From Cristatella mucedo (taxonomy: Eukaryota > Bryozoa > Phylactolaemata > Cristatellidae), in assembly GCA_009760855.2 (NCBI GenBank), contig WPIO01000006.1, positions 3,830,501 through 3,894,500 of the forward strand: 64,000 nucleotides of DNA, written 5' to 3'. Below, one piece after another: positions 1 to 10,625 of this stretch. Position numbers and translations under genes: made by a program. The notes under the pieces are model-generated. The model had not been told where the DNA came from and did no database searches. It saw only the letters and a list, made by a program, of their open reading frames with translations. The stretch's first letter is position 1. Every line of letters begins with the position of its first letter.

Positions 1-55
1 TGAGATCCAATGTAAAACGTTGCGAATAAAGCTAGGGTACAGAGACGAAGGTTAC

Positions 56-170
56 CTGGTCAACACCCAATTCTTCATAAGGATTATATTCAACTGTATC
101 GGTCCTCAGCTGTGCAACTTTATAGGCAGCAGCAACAAATCCTATCCATGCCACAACCAAAACAATTTTT
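56..170 (-). CDS. SEC63: SEC63 (ER translocation J-protein), single internal exon, partial
   Basis: SEC63 is the ER-membrane J-domain protein that works with the SEC61 channel and BiP in protein import. This 115-nt exon is bounded by an acceptor (AG at 171-172, complement) and a donor (GT at 54-55). It encodes 38 codons after one carry-over base. The peptide has a hydrophobic membrane segment (KIVLVVAWIGFVAAAYKV), then an acidic linker, then EYNPYEELGVD. From memory this matches the third membrane segment of animal SEC63 (KKIVLLAGW...AYKV) and the start of its lumenal J domain (EYNPYEVLNLD). The J domain itself, with its HPD motif, must lie off the left edge. The N-terminal exons should lie at higher coordinates but I could not find them. 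They may be short or separated by the LINE copies at 1-3 kb. Confidence 0.82.
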
Positions 171-990
171 CTACAAAATAAAGAACTGGTAAACCAGCTG
201 CCGTGTTACCAGAACCTTCATCGAGCAGACAGGTGGCATTTGATCAGATGTTCAAACACATCCCTTCAGAATATGCATAAGCAATCCATCCAAGTGGAAA
301 TTACTGCTACATAGCCATCACTCACAACTACTTATTCCAGAACAGACATCGGGTCAATTTTAAAAGACAACATTTAACATGCTAAAACCCATATACTGAG
401 CCTGAATGCAGTCCACTCATGTATTAAAGTTATACATCTTTATGTCAAGGCATACCCATCGCATGCTGCAAAATTGGCCGGGTGCCCCAGCAGCAGCTAA
501 TACGAGCAAAGAGATTATTTAACTTTCAAGAAAATGCATATCTGTCTCGGTTAAATTGATTATCACTTAGATGTTGCATATCGAATAAAGCAGCATTCAC
601 ATAGTCAAGCTTTCTCTTGCTTAAGTTGACCGAACTTGCCTCGGTCTCAAAAAGTTGGCAGCACTTACACAGCCCGATTTACCCACCATACACTAGGCTT
701 GTTCTAGGCTTGAGGTACATGGGTCGACCCTGGCAATTGCAAGAGCATGCTATTGAAGGAAGTATGTTGGCACCTGATCGGACAACGATGCCAATGGAAA
801 TGCTGATCCTACACAAGAAATTTCACGCGACAATATTACATCATATTTGATGCACTGAAACTGCAGTGATGCTTAGAAACAGGTGAGATCTGTTAGGCTT
901 CCCATTGATAGTGTCTCTTTGCCATCTTCAGGCATGTTCCTGAAGTTCATATCCCACTCAAAGAAGAAAACAAGTCCTGCTCCTATGTTG
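171..990. other. Non-coding, probable SEC63 intron
   Basis: No exon-like reading frame with splice signals was seen on either strand. The short open frame at 617-850 has no recognisable protein features. Given the SEC63 exon at 56-170 on the minus strand, this stretch is most simply its upstream intron. Confidence 0.5.
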
Positions 991-991
991 C

Positions 992-2715
992 ATGGATCTG
1001 CTGCTGCCATGCATAACTAACATCATTAATATGTCATTAGCCTCAGGTCATGTCCCAGAACCTTTCAAAAAAGCTGTAGTCAGGCCACTTCTCAAGAAAG
1101 CAACATTAGACCAAGAGAACTTAAGCAACTACCATCCAGTCTCCCTTCTACCATTGCGATCAAAGACACTGGAACGGGTCGTGGCAGACCAGCTGAACTC
1201 ATATATTGAAACTTAAACCTTGCTAGTAAATTCCAGTCTGGCTTTAGAGCTAATCACTCCACAGAGTCAGCATTGCTTCGGGTATACAACGACCTACTTA
1301 GGAATGCAGACATGGGTAGAGTGTCTCTTGTTTTGCTCGATCTTTCGGCAGCTTTTGATACCATCTATCACAGAGTTCTTCTTGAGCGCCTCTCATCTCG
1401 CCTGGGCATCACTGGCACTGCTCTGCAGTGGTTCAGGTCCTATCTCAGTGGGAGACTCCAGAGTATTGACGTGAATAGACAAAGATCATCCGAGGTACCT
1501 CTGAAATATGGGGTACCTCAGGGCTACGTGCTACGTCCGGTTTTTCACGGTTTATACTCTCCTTCTTGCTGATGTGATTACCAAGCACAATCTAGGCTTT
1601 CACTTCTATGTAGATGACACTCAGTTGCACCTTTGCTTTGATCCCTCCAGGCCTTCAAACACCTCGAATTCTCTCAACTCACTTGCTGCATGTATTGATG
1701 ACATCCGCACATGGATGGCAGCAAATTTTCTAGAACTAAACGATGGTAAAACTAACTTTATAGTTATGGGCAAACCCAGTGTTATTCAGAAATTGGAAAG
1801 ACTGACCCTCAAAATTGGCTCTGCGAGCATATTTCCTGCTGAATCACCTCGAAATCTAGGCGTCATGTTCCAAAGTGACCTCTTGTTAGACGACCACATC
1901 AGCTCCACAATCAAGTCTGCTTACTTTCAGCTACATACATTGCTAAAATCCGGGCTTGTTTAGATAAGGATACCACGTCTAAGTTGGTCCATGCATTTGT
2001 GACATCCTGTCTTGACTTCTGCAACTCACTGCTTGTTGGCCTACAGGCATGTGCAATCAGGTGATTACAGCTGGTGCAAAACTCCGCAGCTAGGCTTGTC
2101 TGTCGTGAGCATCGCACTTGCCACATCACATCACTTCTCGCCGACCTGCACTGGCTACCAGTCAAGCAATGCATCGACTTCAAGGTTTTATTGCTCACTT
2201 TTAGTTCACTTCAATCTTTGGCTCCAGCCTATCTCTCAGATCTACTCCCCCACACCAGGCCAAGCAGTGTACCACCCGCTTTTCGGAATCCAACAGTATA
2301 CCAATACCTCGTACAAACCTCAAATCCTTGGAGACTGTGCATTTAGTTCGTATGCTCCCAAAGCCTGGAACTCCCTCCCGACTTGCGTCAGAACATCCCC
2401 TGACTTGACCACATTTAAAAAACTTAACAAACCCCTATTAATGACAGCATTTAGTGGGTCCCTGTGATTCACCCTTGATGTGCTTAAGAGTGCTGACACT
2501 GTGCATGCTGCCACTAACCACATTTGCATGCTGACCCTGTGCATGTCACCCTTAAACATGTTATTCACGCTGTTTATCAAGCATGATATTACTCACCATT
2601 CAATCGCATTTCCCTTTGCAGCAAATGTAAAGCATCTAGAAAGAGATTGAGTTCTCTGAGGGCGCTTTATCAAGTGCATTATTATTATTAATATTATTAT
2701 TATTATTATTATGTT
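992..2715 (+). mobile_element. LINE family 1 (CR1/L2-like), 5'-truncated and frameshifted copy A
   Basis: Remains of a reverse-transcriptase ORF spread over several frames. 992-1216 has the segment before the palm (KAVVRPLLKK... LSNYHPVSLLP). 1273-1572 has the RT core VLLDLSAAFDTI with GVPQG. 1508-1963 carries the YVDDTQL form of the catalytic YXDD box. 1990-2460 has the C-terminal 'NSLL.GL...[16 protein letters not shown]...LHWLPV...[10 protein letters not shown]' region. A 3' UTR follows to 'gcatctagaaagagattgag...gggcgctttatcaagtgc' and (ATT)n at about 2680-2712. At least three frameshifts and internal stops make it non-functional. The motif set is that of CR1/L2-clade non-LTR elements. 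Confidence 0.85.
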
Positions 2716-2756
2716 CGATGGCCGGTGTGCTCATCGGTTGGTAAAAGGGCTATGGC

Positions 2757-3006
2757 CAAATGGGTCCACGACAAGCGTTTTTTTTTAAATCAACCGGCAG
2801 CTCCATGCTGTGTCGTTTTAGCGATCCTACTACACCTGACTCCCAGCGGCTTGCCAGTCCTACCATTAATTGTGAGTCAGAGGTTCTAGGGCATTTATCT
2901 ATTTTCAGCATGCCAAGAAGGAGGCTGACCGAGCACCGGAACATCTAGTGGTGTGGAAACTGACGAGTGCACTATGCAGGCTAGTGGTGCAGCGCATCTC
3001 ACTGCC
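2757..3006. repeat. 250-bp dispersed/duplicated repeat, copy 1
   Basis: Starts at 'caaatgggtccacgacaagc' and runs through a T-tract to 'gtggtgcagcgcatctcact'. It recurs almost unchanged at 3670-3917 in the same orientation. I count about six to eight differences, including T-tract length. No coding function is recognised. A minus-strand frame stays open in both copies, but one difference changes an amino acid (K/E). Confidence 0.85.
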
Positions 3007-3669
3007 GGAGAGAAAATTCTCGGCAACTCCACACCACTGCCTTTATCAAGTGTACATTGGGTTACCACCTGACCTGCAGGTCAGACCTCTGGTTGCCCTA
3101 GGGCAGCAAAGTAGTAAGCCAATCCTGCCACTTTATTCACTACTAACACAAAATTAGCAACAGCACACAAGAACCCTTCTGTCTACCAATGTTAAGGTGG
3201 GGTGCAAGCTAACCAGATCACACAGGACAAGCACCATGTAACTTTACCGTGGAGAGCTGGTCAAGCCACAGAAGCTTACAAGATAACAGAAGCTAATAGG
3301 GATTGAGCATGCATGCATGCATGCTCTGGAGCATTGCCGACCAAGGCATTCGATGGACCACAGAATGAAGGACAAGCGGTCGACACACACACAAAATGCT
3401 TCCCGCTCTATAACGGCAAAATCAGACTCATTTCTTACAGCAGTTTGTTCTGCGCAGTCTGCCAAGAATTGCCAGTACCAACAAGCTGCCTTTTGAGAAG
3501 ACATGGTTCACAGCAGCAGGGTCTCCGGTCAGGCTTTTGTGAACCCCGGTCTGCAACAGCAAACGGTCGGCCGGGCTTGGCATGCACAACGAATTAAGCA
3601 CATAAACACCTGGTCTGACAAAATTGCTTGCGTCTATGCATAACAAGTTGGCCAATATGGGATATCCTA
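3007..3669. other. Spacer between the two 250-bp repeat copies
   Basis: Holds a short (GCAT)n palindromic run at about 3308-3325. No supported gene was seen. Confidence 0.4.
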
Positions 3670-3917
3670 CAAATGGGTCCACGACAAGCGTTTTTTTAAA
3701 TCAACCGGCAGCTCCATGCTGTGTCGTTTTAGCGATCCTACTACACCTGACTCCCAGCGGCTTGCCAGTCCTACCATTAATTGTGAGTCAGAGGTTCTAG
3801 GGCATTCATCTATTTTCAGCATGCCAAGAAGGAGGCTGACTTGAGCACCGGAACATCTAGTGGTGTGGAAACTGACGAGTGTACCATGCAGGCTAGTGGT
3901 GCAGTGCATCTCACTGC
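3670..3917. repeat. 250-bp dispersed/duplicated repeat, copy 2
   Basis: Direct repeat of 2757-3006, offset by about 913 bp. It ends with a small local repetition of 'gcagtgcatctcac' at 3899-3930. Confidence 0.85.
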
Positions 3918-4462
3918 TGCAGTGCATCTCAACAACAGCACCTGAAGAGCAAAGATGAGGACTGCATTACCTCAAACCTGTAGAAGAGTAGTAGTTTTTA
4001 AGATAGCTTCTAAAAGCTAAGGCAAACTTGCAGTTCGGTGCGTGGAATTTCTCAAACAGAATAGATCTGATCTACCTCCACACAGTTCAAGACGAAGGAT
4101 CCGATACCCACATTACACGCCCTCAGTATTGAATGACCATAAAGCAGGAACGCGGATAACCAACATCAATCGACGAGCCAGTACGGAACACCGACATTCC
4201 TTTTCCAGAAGTTGTCATGTTGATAACAATAATGACAGTGTTTTGCATAGCGCCCTAAGAGAACCAAATTGCTTTCCATGCTTTACAATTTTCTGAAATA
4301 GACGAACAGCTTTTATGAAGAGTCAAAACTTCATAAATCAGCTACAATAGAACAGTGCATCAAGGGATTTGGCATAAAGGCTAAGTAAACTCAATTTGAA
4401 CCGTGCCTTGCAGAATCCGTCAATGTAGAGATGCCATTTAACAAGTAAAGAACAGCCTTTAC

Positions 4463-4680
4463 GAACCATGGCTGCAGCCAGTGAGGCTAAAACGAGAGCA
4501 GAGCATCACAAGAGCTGCCAAAAAGCAATTAGCGAGATGAATTCGCATAGGGCCAATGAAGGATCTACTAGAAAAAGGATTCAGTTTAACCCGTCCTGTA
4601 GGATACCATGGTCCACGACATTCGATACAGATGATGGTTCCAGTAACTAAAGCACCGACATTGACAATGTCCTTAACCTG
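4463..4680 (-). CDS. Candidate internal exon, membrane-like peptide, unrecognised
   Basis: On the complement, a sequence ending TTTACAG precedes an open 218-nt segment, which is followed by the donor GTAAAG at 4462-4457. It encodes about 72 residues in phase 0. There are two hydrophobic stretches (around VGALVTGTIICIE and LANCFLAALVMLC) with a basic, proline-containing loop between them. I recognise no family. The end phase would fit the SEC63 exon at 56-170, but the peptide does not resemble the SEC63 N-terminus, so I do not assign it there. Chance openness is quite possible. Confidence 0.2.
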
Positions 4681-4689
4681 CTGTAAACC

Positions 4690-5940
4690 AGCAAGGGGAA
4701 CCAAAGAGTTACAAGAACAGCTTCTTCAGGACCAAGGACATTGCCAAGATTAAGCCAAGGGTGTGGCCAGATCTTGACCTTGCCCATGGCAGCAATCACA
4801 AGGAAGGTTGAAAACCCTTCTGGTCAAAGGGGGTGGCTCAAGGGTCCACTAAACCTTCCCAGCGGGTATGAGCAGGACTAAGAATGTCCCAAAGAATGGC
4901 CAGAATGGCCACTCGATTTCTAGCAGCAACACTGCTCCCCATTGACAGTTGGTTAAAAAAAAGTCAAATACGGGCAAGATGATCCTTCCACCCCCCCCAG
5001 ATACCGAGCTGTAATTAGGCCCAAGGATCCTAGCGTAGATAGAACTTCTTCTGTAGTGATCACCGATAACCGTGTTGCCGCTCGACACCTAGATGCACTT
5101 GCTAGCATCTTTGCTAAACTAGACCTAACACAACAACCATAAAATTGTTAAGGCTTGAAACTAGAACTATGTTGAAGCCTTTATCCGCTATACTACCTTA
5201 CGCTACTGCCATCACAACGATGCGAATTGAGCAGGAAAACACATTACGTTGCAGTAGATCCTCGCGATGTGACATGCAAAGACGGAGCTATGTGCATGCA
5301 CATGGATTGAATGGCATTAAGCGTGCTCGATTCCAAGTCATGGCAATCACCGATGACAATCACTGAGCTGCGACCGTCGCTAGCTTTCCTGCTGGTACAG
5401 CGCCTACCCACCGGCAGGTCGCTCTTCCGGCTCAAAACCACCCTTTAATGCCAGCAACTGTTAGAAATCCTTTGAATCGTGGAAATCTCAGTGTGCAGTT
5501 CAAAGACTTCCGTAGAAGCAATTGAGAAACGGCGGGCGAGATGTAGCAGCTGGAGACGCCGGTAGGGTGACGACACATGGCACGTGTACAAGTGCAATTA
5601 TAGATGCATTAACGCAAGTCGTTGTCGACGACGCTCACCTCGACCCTTTCTGTCGCTTGGCCAGAACCAGAACGTCAACGGTACCAGCACTAAACCATAG
5701 AATGAAATGAGAAAATAATAAAATGTTCCGCCGCTCTCGTCATACTGGAAGTTCATACCAGCCATTTTGATAGAGTCGGTCTGCAGAAAACAAAAACTTG
5801 TTGTTGTTGGTTTTTGCTATTAGAATACTTATATAGTTTTTTATTAGCAATAAAACTTTTAAAATTCAGAATATTTGCACTCCAGCGCGGACTGGAAGGG
5901 AAAGTGGCTCCTGCTACAACGCACCGCATCAGAGAATTAA
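4690..5940. other. No gene seen
   Basis: Several short open frames occur on both strands, but none has convincing splice boundaries or recognisable motifs. Confidence 0.4.
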
Positions 5941-6015
5941 AGCAATGTAATGTAATGTACCTCCGTCTGTAACTCCACAAAGCCATAAAGACTAAGTGGG
6001 TGTTACGCAGGAGAA
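5940..6015 (-). mobile_element. LINE family 2, 3' tail fragment
   Basis: 'aatgtaatgtaatgtacctccgtctgtaactccacaaagccataaag' is the reverse complement of the 3' ends at 13660-13750 and 60070-60150. The ACATT-type terminal repeat is retained. Confidence 0.7.
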
Positions 6016-6394
6016 TTGGAGGCTATGAAGAGCGACGAAATAATCGTCACATATTACGAACTCAGTGACTGAAGGAAATCCCCCAAATGTAGGCTTTTCG
6101 GCCGAAATTAGCCTCTCGCACGGCTCCAGCCAACTGCTGCTTTACTGCGACACCGGCGGCGGCAAATCCCCCTTAATCTCTCGGAGGCACGAGCATGAAC
6201 GAGACTCGATCTTTGTTCCTATCGAAGCATATATGTACTGCATATGAGAGCTCGGGGAAATAACTTTAAGTCGGGCAATACTCATGAGTTTGGTACAATC
6301 CGGACCCGGCAATAATATGGGCGTTAGTGGCGAGAAGCCAATCGTCAAAGCCTGAGCCAGGTTCGGCATTCGCGCCAATCACAAAGTAACATGG

Positions 6395-6600
6395 GCGGGC
6401 GCACACGACATAATAAAAAATATAATAAAATTCATTTGCATAGCGCCCCAAGAGAACTTGATCTCCATTCAGGCACTTCACATATGTCTCGGGGCTCGAG
6501 CCCACGACCTCAAGTCAGCCAGACCTTGTTCGGGGCGGGCACCTTAACCGCTGGACCAAACCAGCTGCTACTACTCCCAACCTGGCTAGACGTCGTACCA
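6395..6600 (-). mobile_element. SINE family 2 (tRNA-derived), minus copy
   Basis: Read on the complement, it begins 'ggtttggtccagcggttaag' (A-box-like). It continues through 'gtgggctcgagccc' (B-box-like) and ends in a tail resembling LINE family 1: 'gtgcctgaatggagatcaag...ctcttggggcgctatgcaaatg', then an AT-rich end. A plus-strand copy lies at 61130-61270. Confidence 0.7.
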
Positions 6601-6667
6601 CCCTCAATTCTGGCTGAAACCGTTTAGCTATGTCTTGAACCAACCATCAAATTTTAGGGAGACCAAT

Positions 6668-6975
6668 GGCTTCAGTTCGTATGCTCCCAAAGCCTGGAAC
6701 TCACTACCGACTGGCGTCACGACATCCCGACTTAAAAAAGAAGCTGAAAACTTACCTGTTTCTCGCAGCTCCTGCTGAGTCCTTGCGACTTGTCTTTGTG
6801 TGTTGAGTGCGTGCTGAGAGTGTGCATGCTACCACTAACCGTACGGTATGCTGACGCAATGGACATTACCAGTAACCATAAGATCGAGTTTACTGTACAG
6901 CTTGTGTAATGTGCCAAGAAAAAGATTAACTTATGTGAGGGCACCAAGCAAGTTTATAGTTATTATTATTAGCGA
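6668..6975 (+). mobile_element. LINE family 1, 3'-end fragment
   Basis: Contains 'ttcgtatgctcccaaagcct' (the '[10 protein letters not shown]' coding segment), the 3' UTR with 'gtgcatgctaccactaaccg', and a degraded terminal stem ending at (ATT)n near 6958-6970. Confidence 0.75.
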
Positions 6976-7421
6976 AAGCAATAATAAGTGTAAATACGAA
7001 GAAATCTGGTTCAAAGTCGTACATACGTTTGCTCAAAGCTGGAAAATTTTCCACCGCTCGAAGCCAGGCGGAAACGTCGGTTCCATTACTAGCCGACAAC
7101 TGATGTGCACCAACGCGCAATAGACCACGGAAGTGCAAATTTGTAAGATAGTTTTTGAATTACTCTGGATGTTCTAGTTATGCATGGATTGTGTGTTTAA
7201 AAAATCCAGCCGGAAGACTGACAGTTGTGGCGGAGTGGCAATTGCGAGCCTACTCCCGGGCTATTTCCCTCCGCTGCACCTGTCGGATAACAATCGTCGG
7301 GGGGGGGCGGATGGTCGCGTCAAGCCAAAAACATAATCTTGTCACGTCTTCATCCGTCTTTCAGGACATTCTATTTACGACAGGCTTGCTTAGTCTTCTT
7401 TGCTGGCTTGACTTCTGGCTT

Positions 7422-7838
7422 CTATGCCTTTATAGCTCCTGTGCATTTCGGTAGGTTTATACATACCAGAAAGCGCCCGCTCACTCGCCAACGACAAGGC
7501 GGCAATTTTTTGGAATTCTGCGGCTCATCCAACCTATTGTCAATCTGAGTCCTGACGTTAACCTCCAAATCAGCCGTAGTAACGTGAGAGCTGCTGGCAT
7601 CGATGAGATTCTGAGCTTCGGTCTCACACTGAGCTATGTCACGTACGTACGTACCGGTAAAAACGAATATGTTCGAAGCGAGCGTCGGTTCATCGTATGG
7701 AGCGAGTTTAGATTTAACAAAGGAATCGATTAATAGCTTCAGTGTCTGAGATACGGTAGCATCGTACGCAGTTGTGACTTCCGTTGTGGTGGCAGCAGTC
7801 GTGCTAGTGCCAGTACCAGTACCAGTTGGCATAGACAT
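7422..7838 (-). CDS. Small Thr-rich-start protein, possible histone-fold (TAF9-like), uncertain
   Basis: This is the longest single-frame ORF in its neighbourhood (138 codons). The start is the ATG at 7836-7838. After a Thr/Gly/Ala-rich leader of about 25 residues, it shows a helix (about 29-50), a YDEP turn, and a long amphipathic helix. A loop ending HVTTADLE and a final helix follow. That helix-loop-helix-loop-helix plan, the Y-x-EP before the central helix, and the T-x-x-D-[LV] before the last helix recall TAF9-type histone folds. Identity is low, and this is inference. A good donor (cga|GTGAGC, donor at 7484-7483) lies inside the ORF. The real exon may therefore be 7485-7838, with more exons at lower coordinates. 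I found none. Confidence 0.35.
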   Translation of the reverse strand: MSMPTGTGTGTSTTAATTTEVTTAYDATVSQTLKLLIDSFVKSKLAPYDEPTLASNIFVFTGTYVRDIAQCETEAQNLIDASSSHVTTADLEVNVRTQIDNRLDEPQNSKKLPPCRWRVSGRFLVCINLPKCTGAIKA

Positions 7839-8569
7839 TTTCCTTTCCTATACTAATTTAAAAGGCTATGGCGCTGAACTTGAATGATTGGCCATACCTG
7901 ATTAAGAAAGTGTCGGTGATTTCATTATTGCTGCTGTGTTCCGATACGGCAGGCTTAGCTGCACGTATTGGCTATGAACCTACAAGTTGCTAAGCCGCAC
8001 TCCAAAGGCTCAGGCTTCTCTGCTATCTAGTCAGCATCGGCAGTTGGATCAGTATCACTAGGGGGCGCTGCATTTGTGGACTGAGGACGTTGGTGCCGCA
8101 GCCGCTACAGTGTGTCTGTGGCAATAGCAGGAGTTGACATTATGCAATCGCGGAAGAATATTTAATCCAAAGTGTGACTATTTTGTGAGCGATCCGATCT
8201 AAACGAGCCACGGGAGAGGATGAATTATACAAACTATGAATGTTGGCACATTAGTGGCCAGTTGGGCTGTCGAAATGTATTGTACTTGAAAGTGGCAATT
8301 GTCGGACCACACAATCAGAATTTAATCAGAAAATTCTGCTGCAGTTTGCAGGTCACAAGTTTCCAGGGGCGTGAACTTTCAGTTTGCAGGTCACTGCCAA
8401 GCCATTAGGGACCTTGTCAGTCGGACAAGAAGCATTTTACATTAAGCATATTACATTAGGTATTATATTGCACTTTAAAAAGTGCGATGTAATAGCTGAT
8501 GTATTCTTTAGCTTCGCATAGCCTAGGTGCAGTCGGTTTGAAGCGGATTGTAGAAGATGCTCCATCACG
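7839..8569. other. No gene seen; possible 5' flank of the 7.4-7.8 kb ORF
   Basis: No exon with splice boundaries was identified. The short open frame at 8220-8408 has no recognisable features. Confidence 0.35.
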
Positions 8570-10090
8570 GTTGATTGCACTGCAGTGATCGAGAGTTAGC
8601 ATTACCAACGGCATTTCCTGGGTGCACCAAAAATAGAGTATACACGTGTGAGAAGTCTAAATGGGAGCGTCACCCAGCAGCGTCCGGTCTATTTTTAATG
8701 GACCGTTATAGACTTCCGTATTTTTCCAGGCCGTTGCCGTCGATTGCCATGCATTGCCCTCGAATATACGTTCTCGATTGGTTGAAAGGATGCGGTTGCA
8801 CTTTTAATACAGCGAACTGTAATACGCAAGAAAATATGGATCTTTTCGCACCAGCTTTGTTTGGAATTGTAACAGACAATCGTAGATTGCTGTATTGTCT
8901 CGGGCAATTGCCGTCGATTGCCATGCATTGCCCAAGGTTGAACGCGAAAACTGACAATATGTGCGCCCGCGTTGAGCGTTATGTGGTAGGATAAATACAA
9001 ATTCAAACAGCCGATTTCCAGAAAATTGGAAACAGATTTTGGTAGAGGCCGGGCCATTGTCGTCGATTGCCGTGCATTGCCCTTGATTGTGCCTTTGTCG
9101 GTTGTTTAAAAAGATGTGGCTGCACTTTTAACGAAGTGTAGTGCAATACGCAAGAAAAGCTGGAGCTTCTCTCGGCAATTGTCGGTCCATTTGTAACGGA
9201 CCGTTATGGATTGGCGTATTTCTCGAGTCATTGCCGTCGATTGCCGTGCGTTGCCGTCAATTGAACGCGCACAATGGGTAAAAATTATGCATGCGCACAG
9301 GTACATGTTACGTAAAATGAGAGTTGCAGTTTATTGCTGCCCATCGTCAGTTTTCCACGTATTGCCTTATCGGCCCCTACCATTGCTGTGGATTGCCGTG
9401 CATTGCTGACACCTAATGAGCACAGCATCTTGAAAATTCCACCGTTTCACTTTGGACGCAGCGGAATGTTATGTGTAATGACAATTGGAGCTTCTTCGCT
9501 CTGCCAATTTCTCCTCAATTTGCCGCGAGTTGGGGCATTGGCACGGGCCAAGGCTGTCGATTGCCACTCATTGCTTGCAATTGTACGTTCACGATTGGTT
9601 GAAAGGATGCGATTGCACTGTAAGCACAGTGCGCTGTGACAGGTAAGATAAATTTGATCATGGCCCAATCACTCTCAAGCGATTTGCGATGGATCATAAT
9701 GGATTGCCGTATTTGCCCGGGCCACTGCCGTCGATCACCGTGTATTGCCCAAGATTGAACGGTCAGAGCTGGGTAAAAGTATGTGCGGGCGGGCGCAGTG
9801 AGATGCTACATGGAATGAGAATTAGAGCTTGGTGCAGCCGATTTCTTGTCGATTTGCCACGGATTGCGGTATTGGTCCCTGTCATTGCTGTCGATTGCCG
9901 TGCATTGTTGACAATTAATGTGCAAAATAGCTTGAAAGTCCTACGATCTCACTTTTAGCACAAAAAATGTGTAATGCGATGACAATTGGCATTCGTGCAG
10001 CCAATCGGTGGTCGACTTGCCACTAATTGTAGCGGATTGCTGCTTCGAGCCAAGCCGTTGCTGTAGATTACCATGGGATATTGGATCCGA
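8570..10090. repeat. Satellite-like tandem array, period about 165 bp, with alternating subtypes
   Basis: The core 'gtcgattgccgtgcattgc' (or a close variant) recurs at 8741, 8915, 9064, 9238, 9390, 9558, 9732, 9892 and 10065. Spacings are 174, 149, 174, 152, 168, 174, 160 and 173 bp. A second conserved block ('ggaccgttatggattggcgtatt' type) sits just upstream of several cores. Three kinds of sequence follow the core: A ('gattggttgaaaggatgcgg' type), B ('gattgaacg...gggtaaaa') and C ('taatg.gca...agcttgaaa'). Their order is approximately A B A B C A B C, then a ninth unit. Open frames here on both strands are by-products. Confidence 0.85.
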
Positions 10091-10200
10091 TTGAATATCG
10101 CTCAAGCAGACATAATTGCGAAAATTATTTGGAAAATCAAAAACCCGGAGGTGCTGCCCTCACATCTAAAAAATAAAGTGCATCCTCACATCTAAAAAAA

Positions 10201-10360
10201 GTTAGCTGATTTAAAAGTCTTACTTATAAAGAGTCGGAAGAGCCTGAACGGCTATCGTCAATGCTTTCAGCGGGTAATACAGGATCTCCCACTGCATGTC
10301 TCGAACCCACGACCTGGGTCGTGAAGAGCGAGCACCTTACCTCCTAGAGTAAGGAGTGAC
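10201..10360 (-). mobile_element. SINE family 1 (tRNA-derived), minus copy
   Basis: On the complement, the tRNA-like head has a B box near 'gggttcgagacatg', followed by the characteristic body and the end '...aaatcagctaac'. It is more diverged than the copies at 32.6 and 36.5 kb. Confidence 0.7.
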
Positions 10361-10539
10361 CAGAAGCCTTCCTAAGATATTGTGCGCCCGGGGATGAAAT
10401 ACATAGATGGTGTGCCCCACCCAGTATTAGAAACCCATTTTGGTGATCTCTGACGCCCCTTGATTCAGTTCCCCCGATCCAGCACCCGGGAACATACGCC
10501 CTGCCCCCTTCGTTACGCCTCTGGGACCGAGTAATAATA

Positions 10540-10625
10540 ATGCATTTACATCTGATATAGCGCCCCCACAGAACTCAATCTCTTTCTAGGCGCTTTACAT
10601 TTAGCAGGTGTGGTTGATGGTACGC
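10540..10625 (-). mobile_element. LINE family 1 tail fragment
   Basis: 'gcgcccccacagaactcaatctctttctaggcgctttacat' is the reverse complement of the family 1 3' terminus, and it begins next to an AATAATAA run. About 1 kb of unassigned DNA follows, with no gene seen to 11640. Confidence 0.7.

Noticed and set aside
1273-1963. Functional reverse transcriptase gene
   Set aside because: Although the AAFDT and YVDD blocks are visible, the frame is broken several times and the 5' half is missing. It is a dead LINE copy.
8575-9958. Series of ORFs (up to 139 codons) on both strands
   Set aside because: All lie within the 165-bp repeat array. The repeated peptide blocks are by-products of the tandem DNA.
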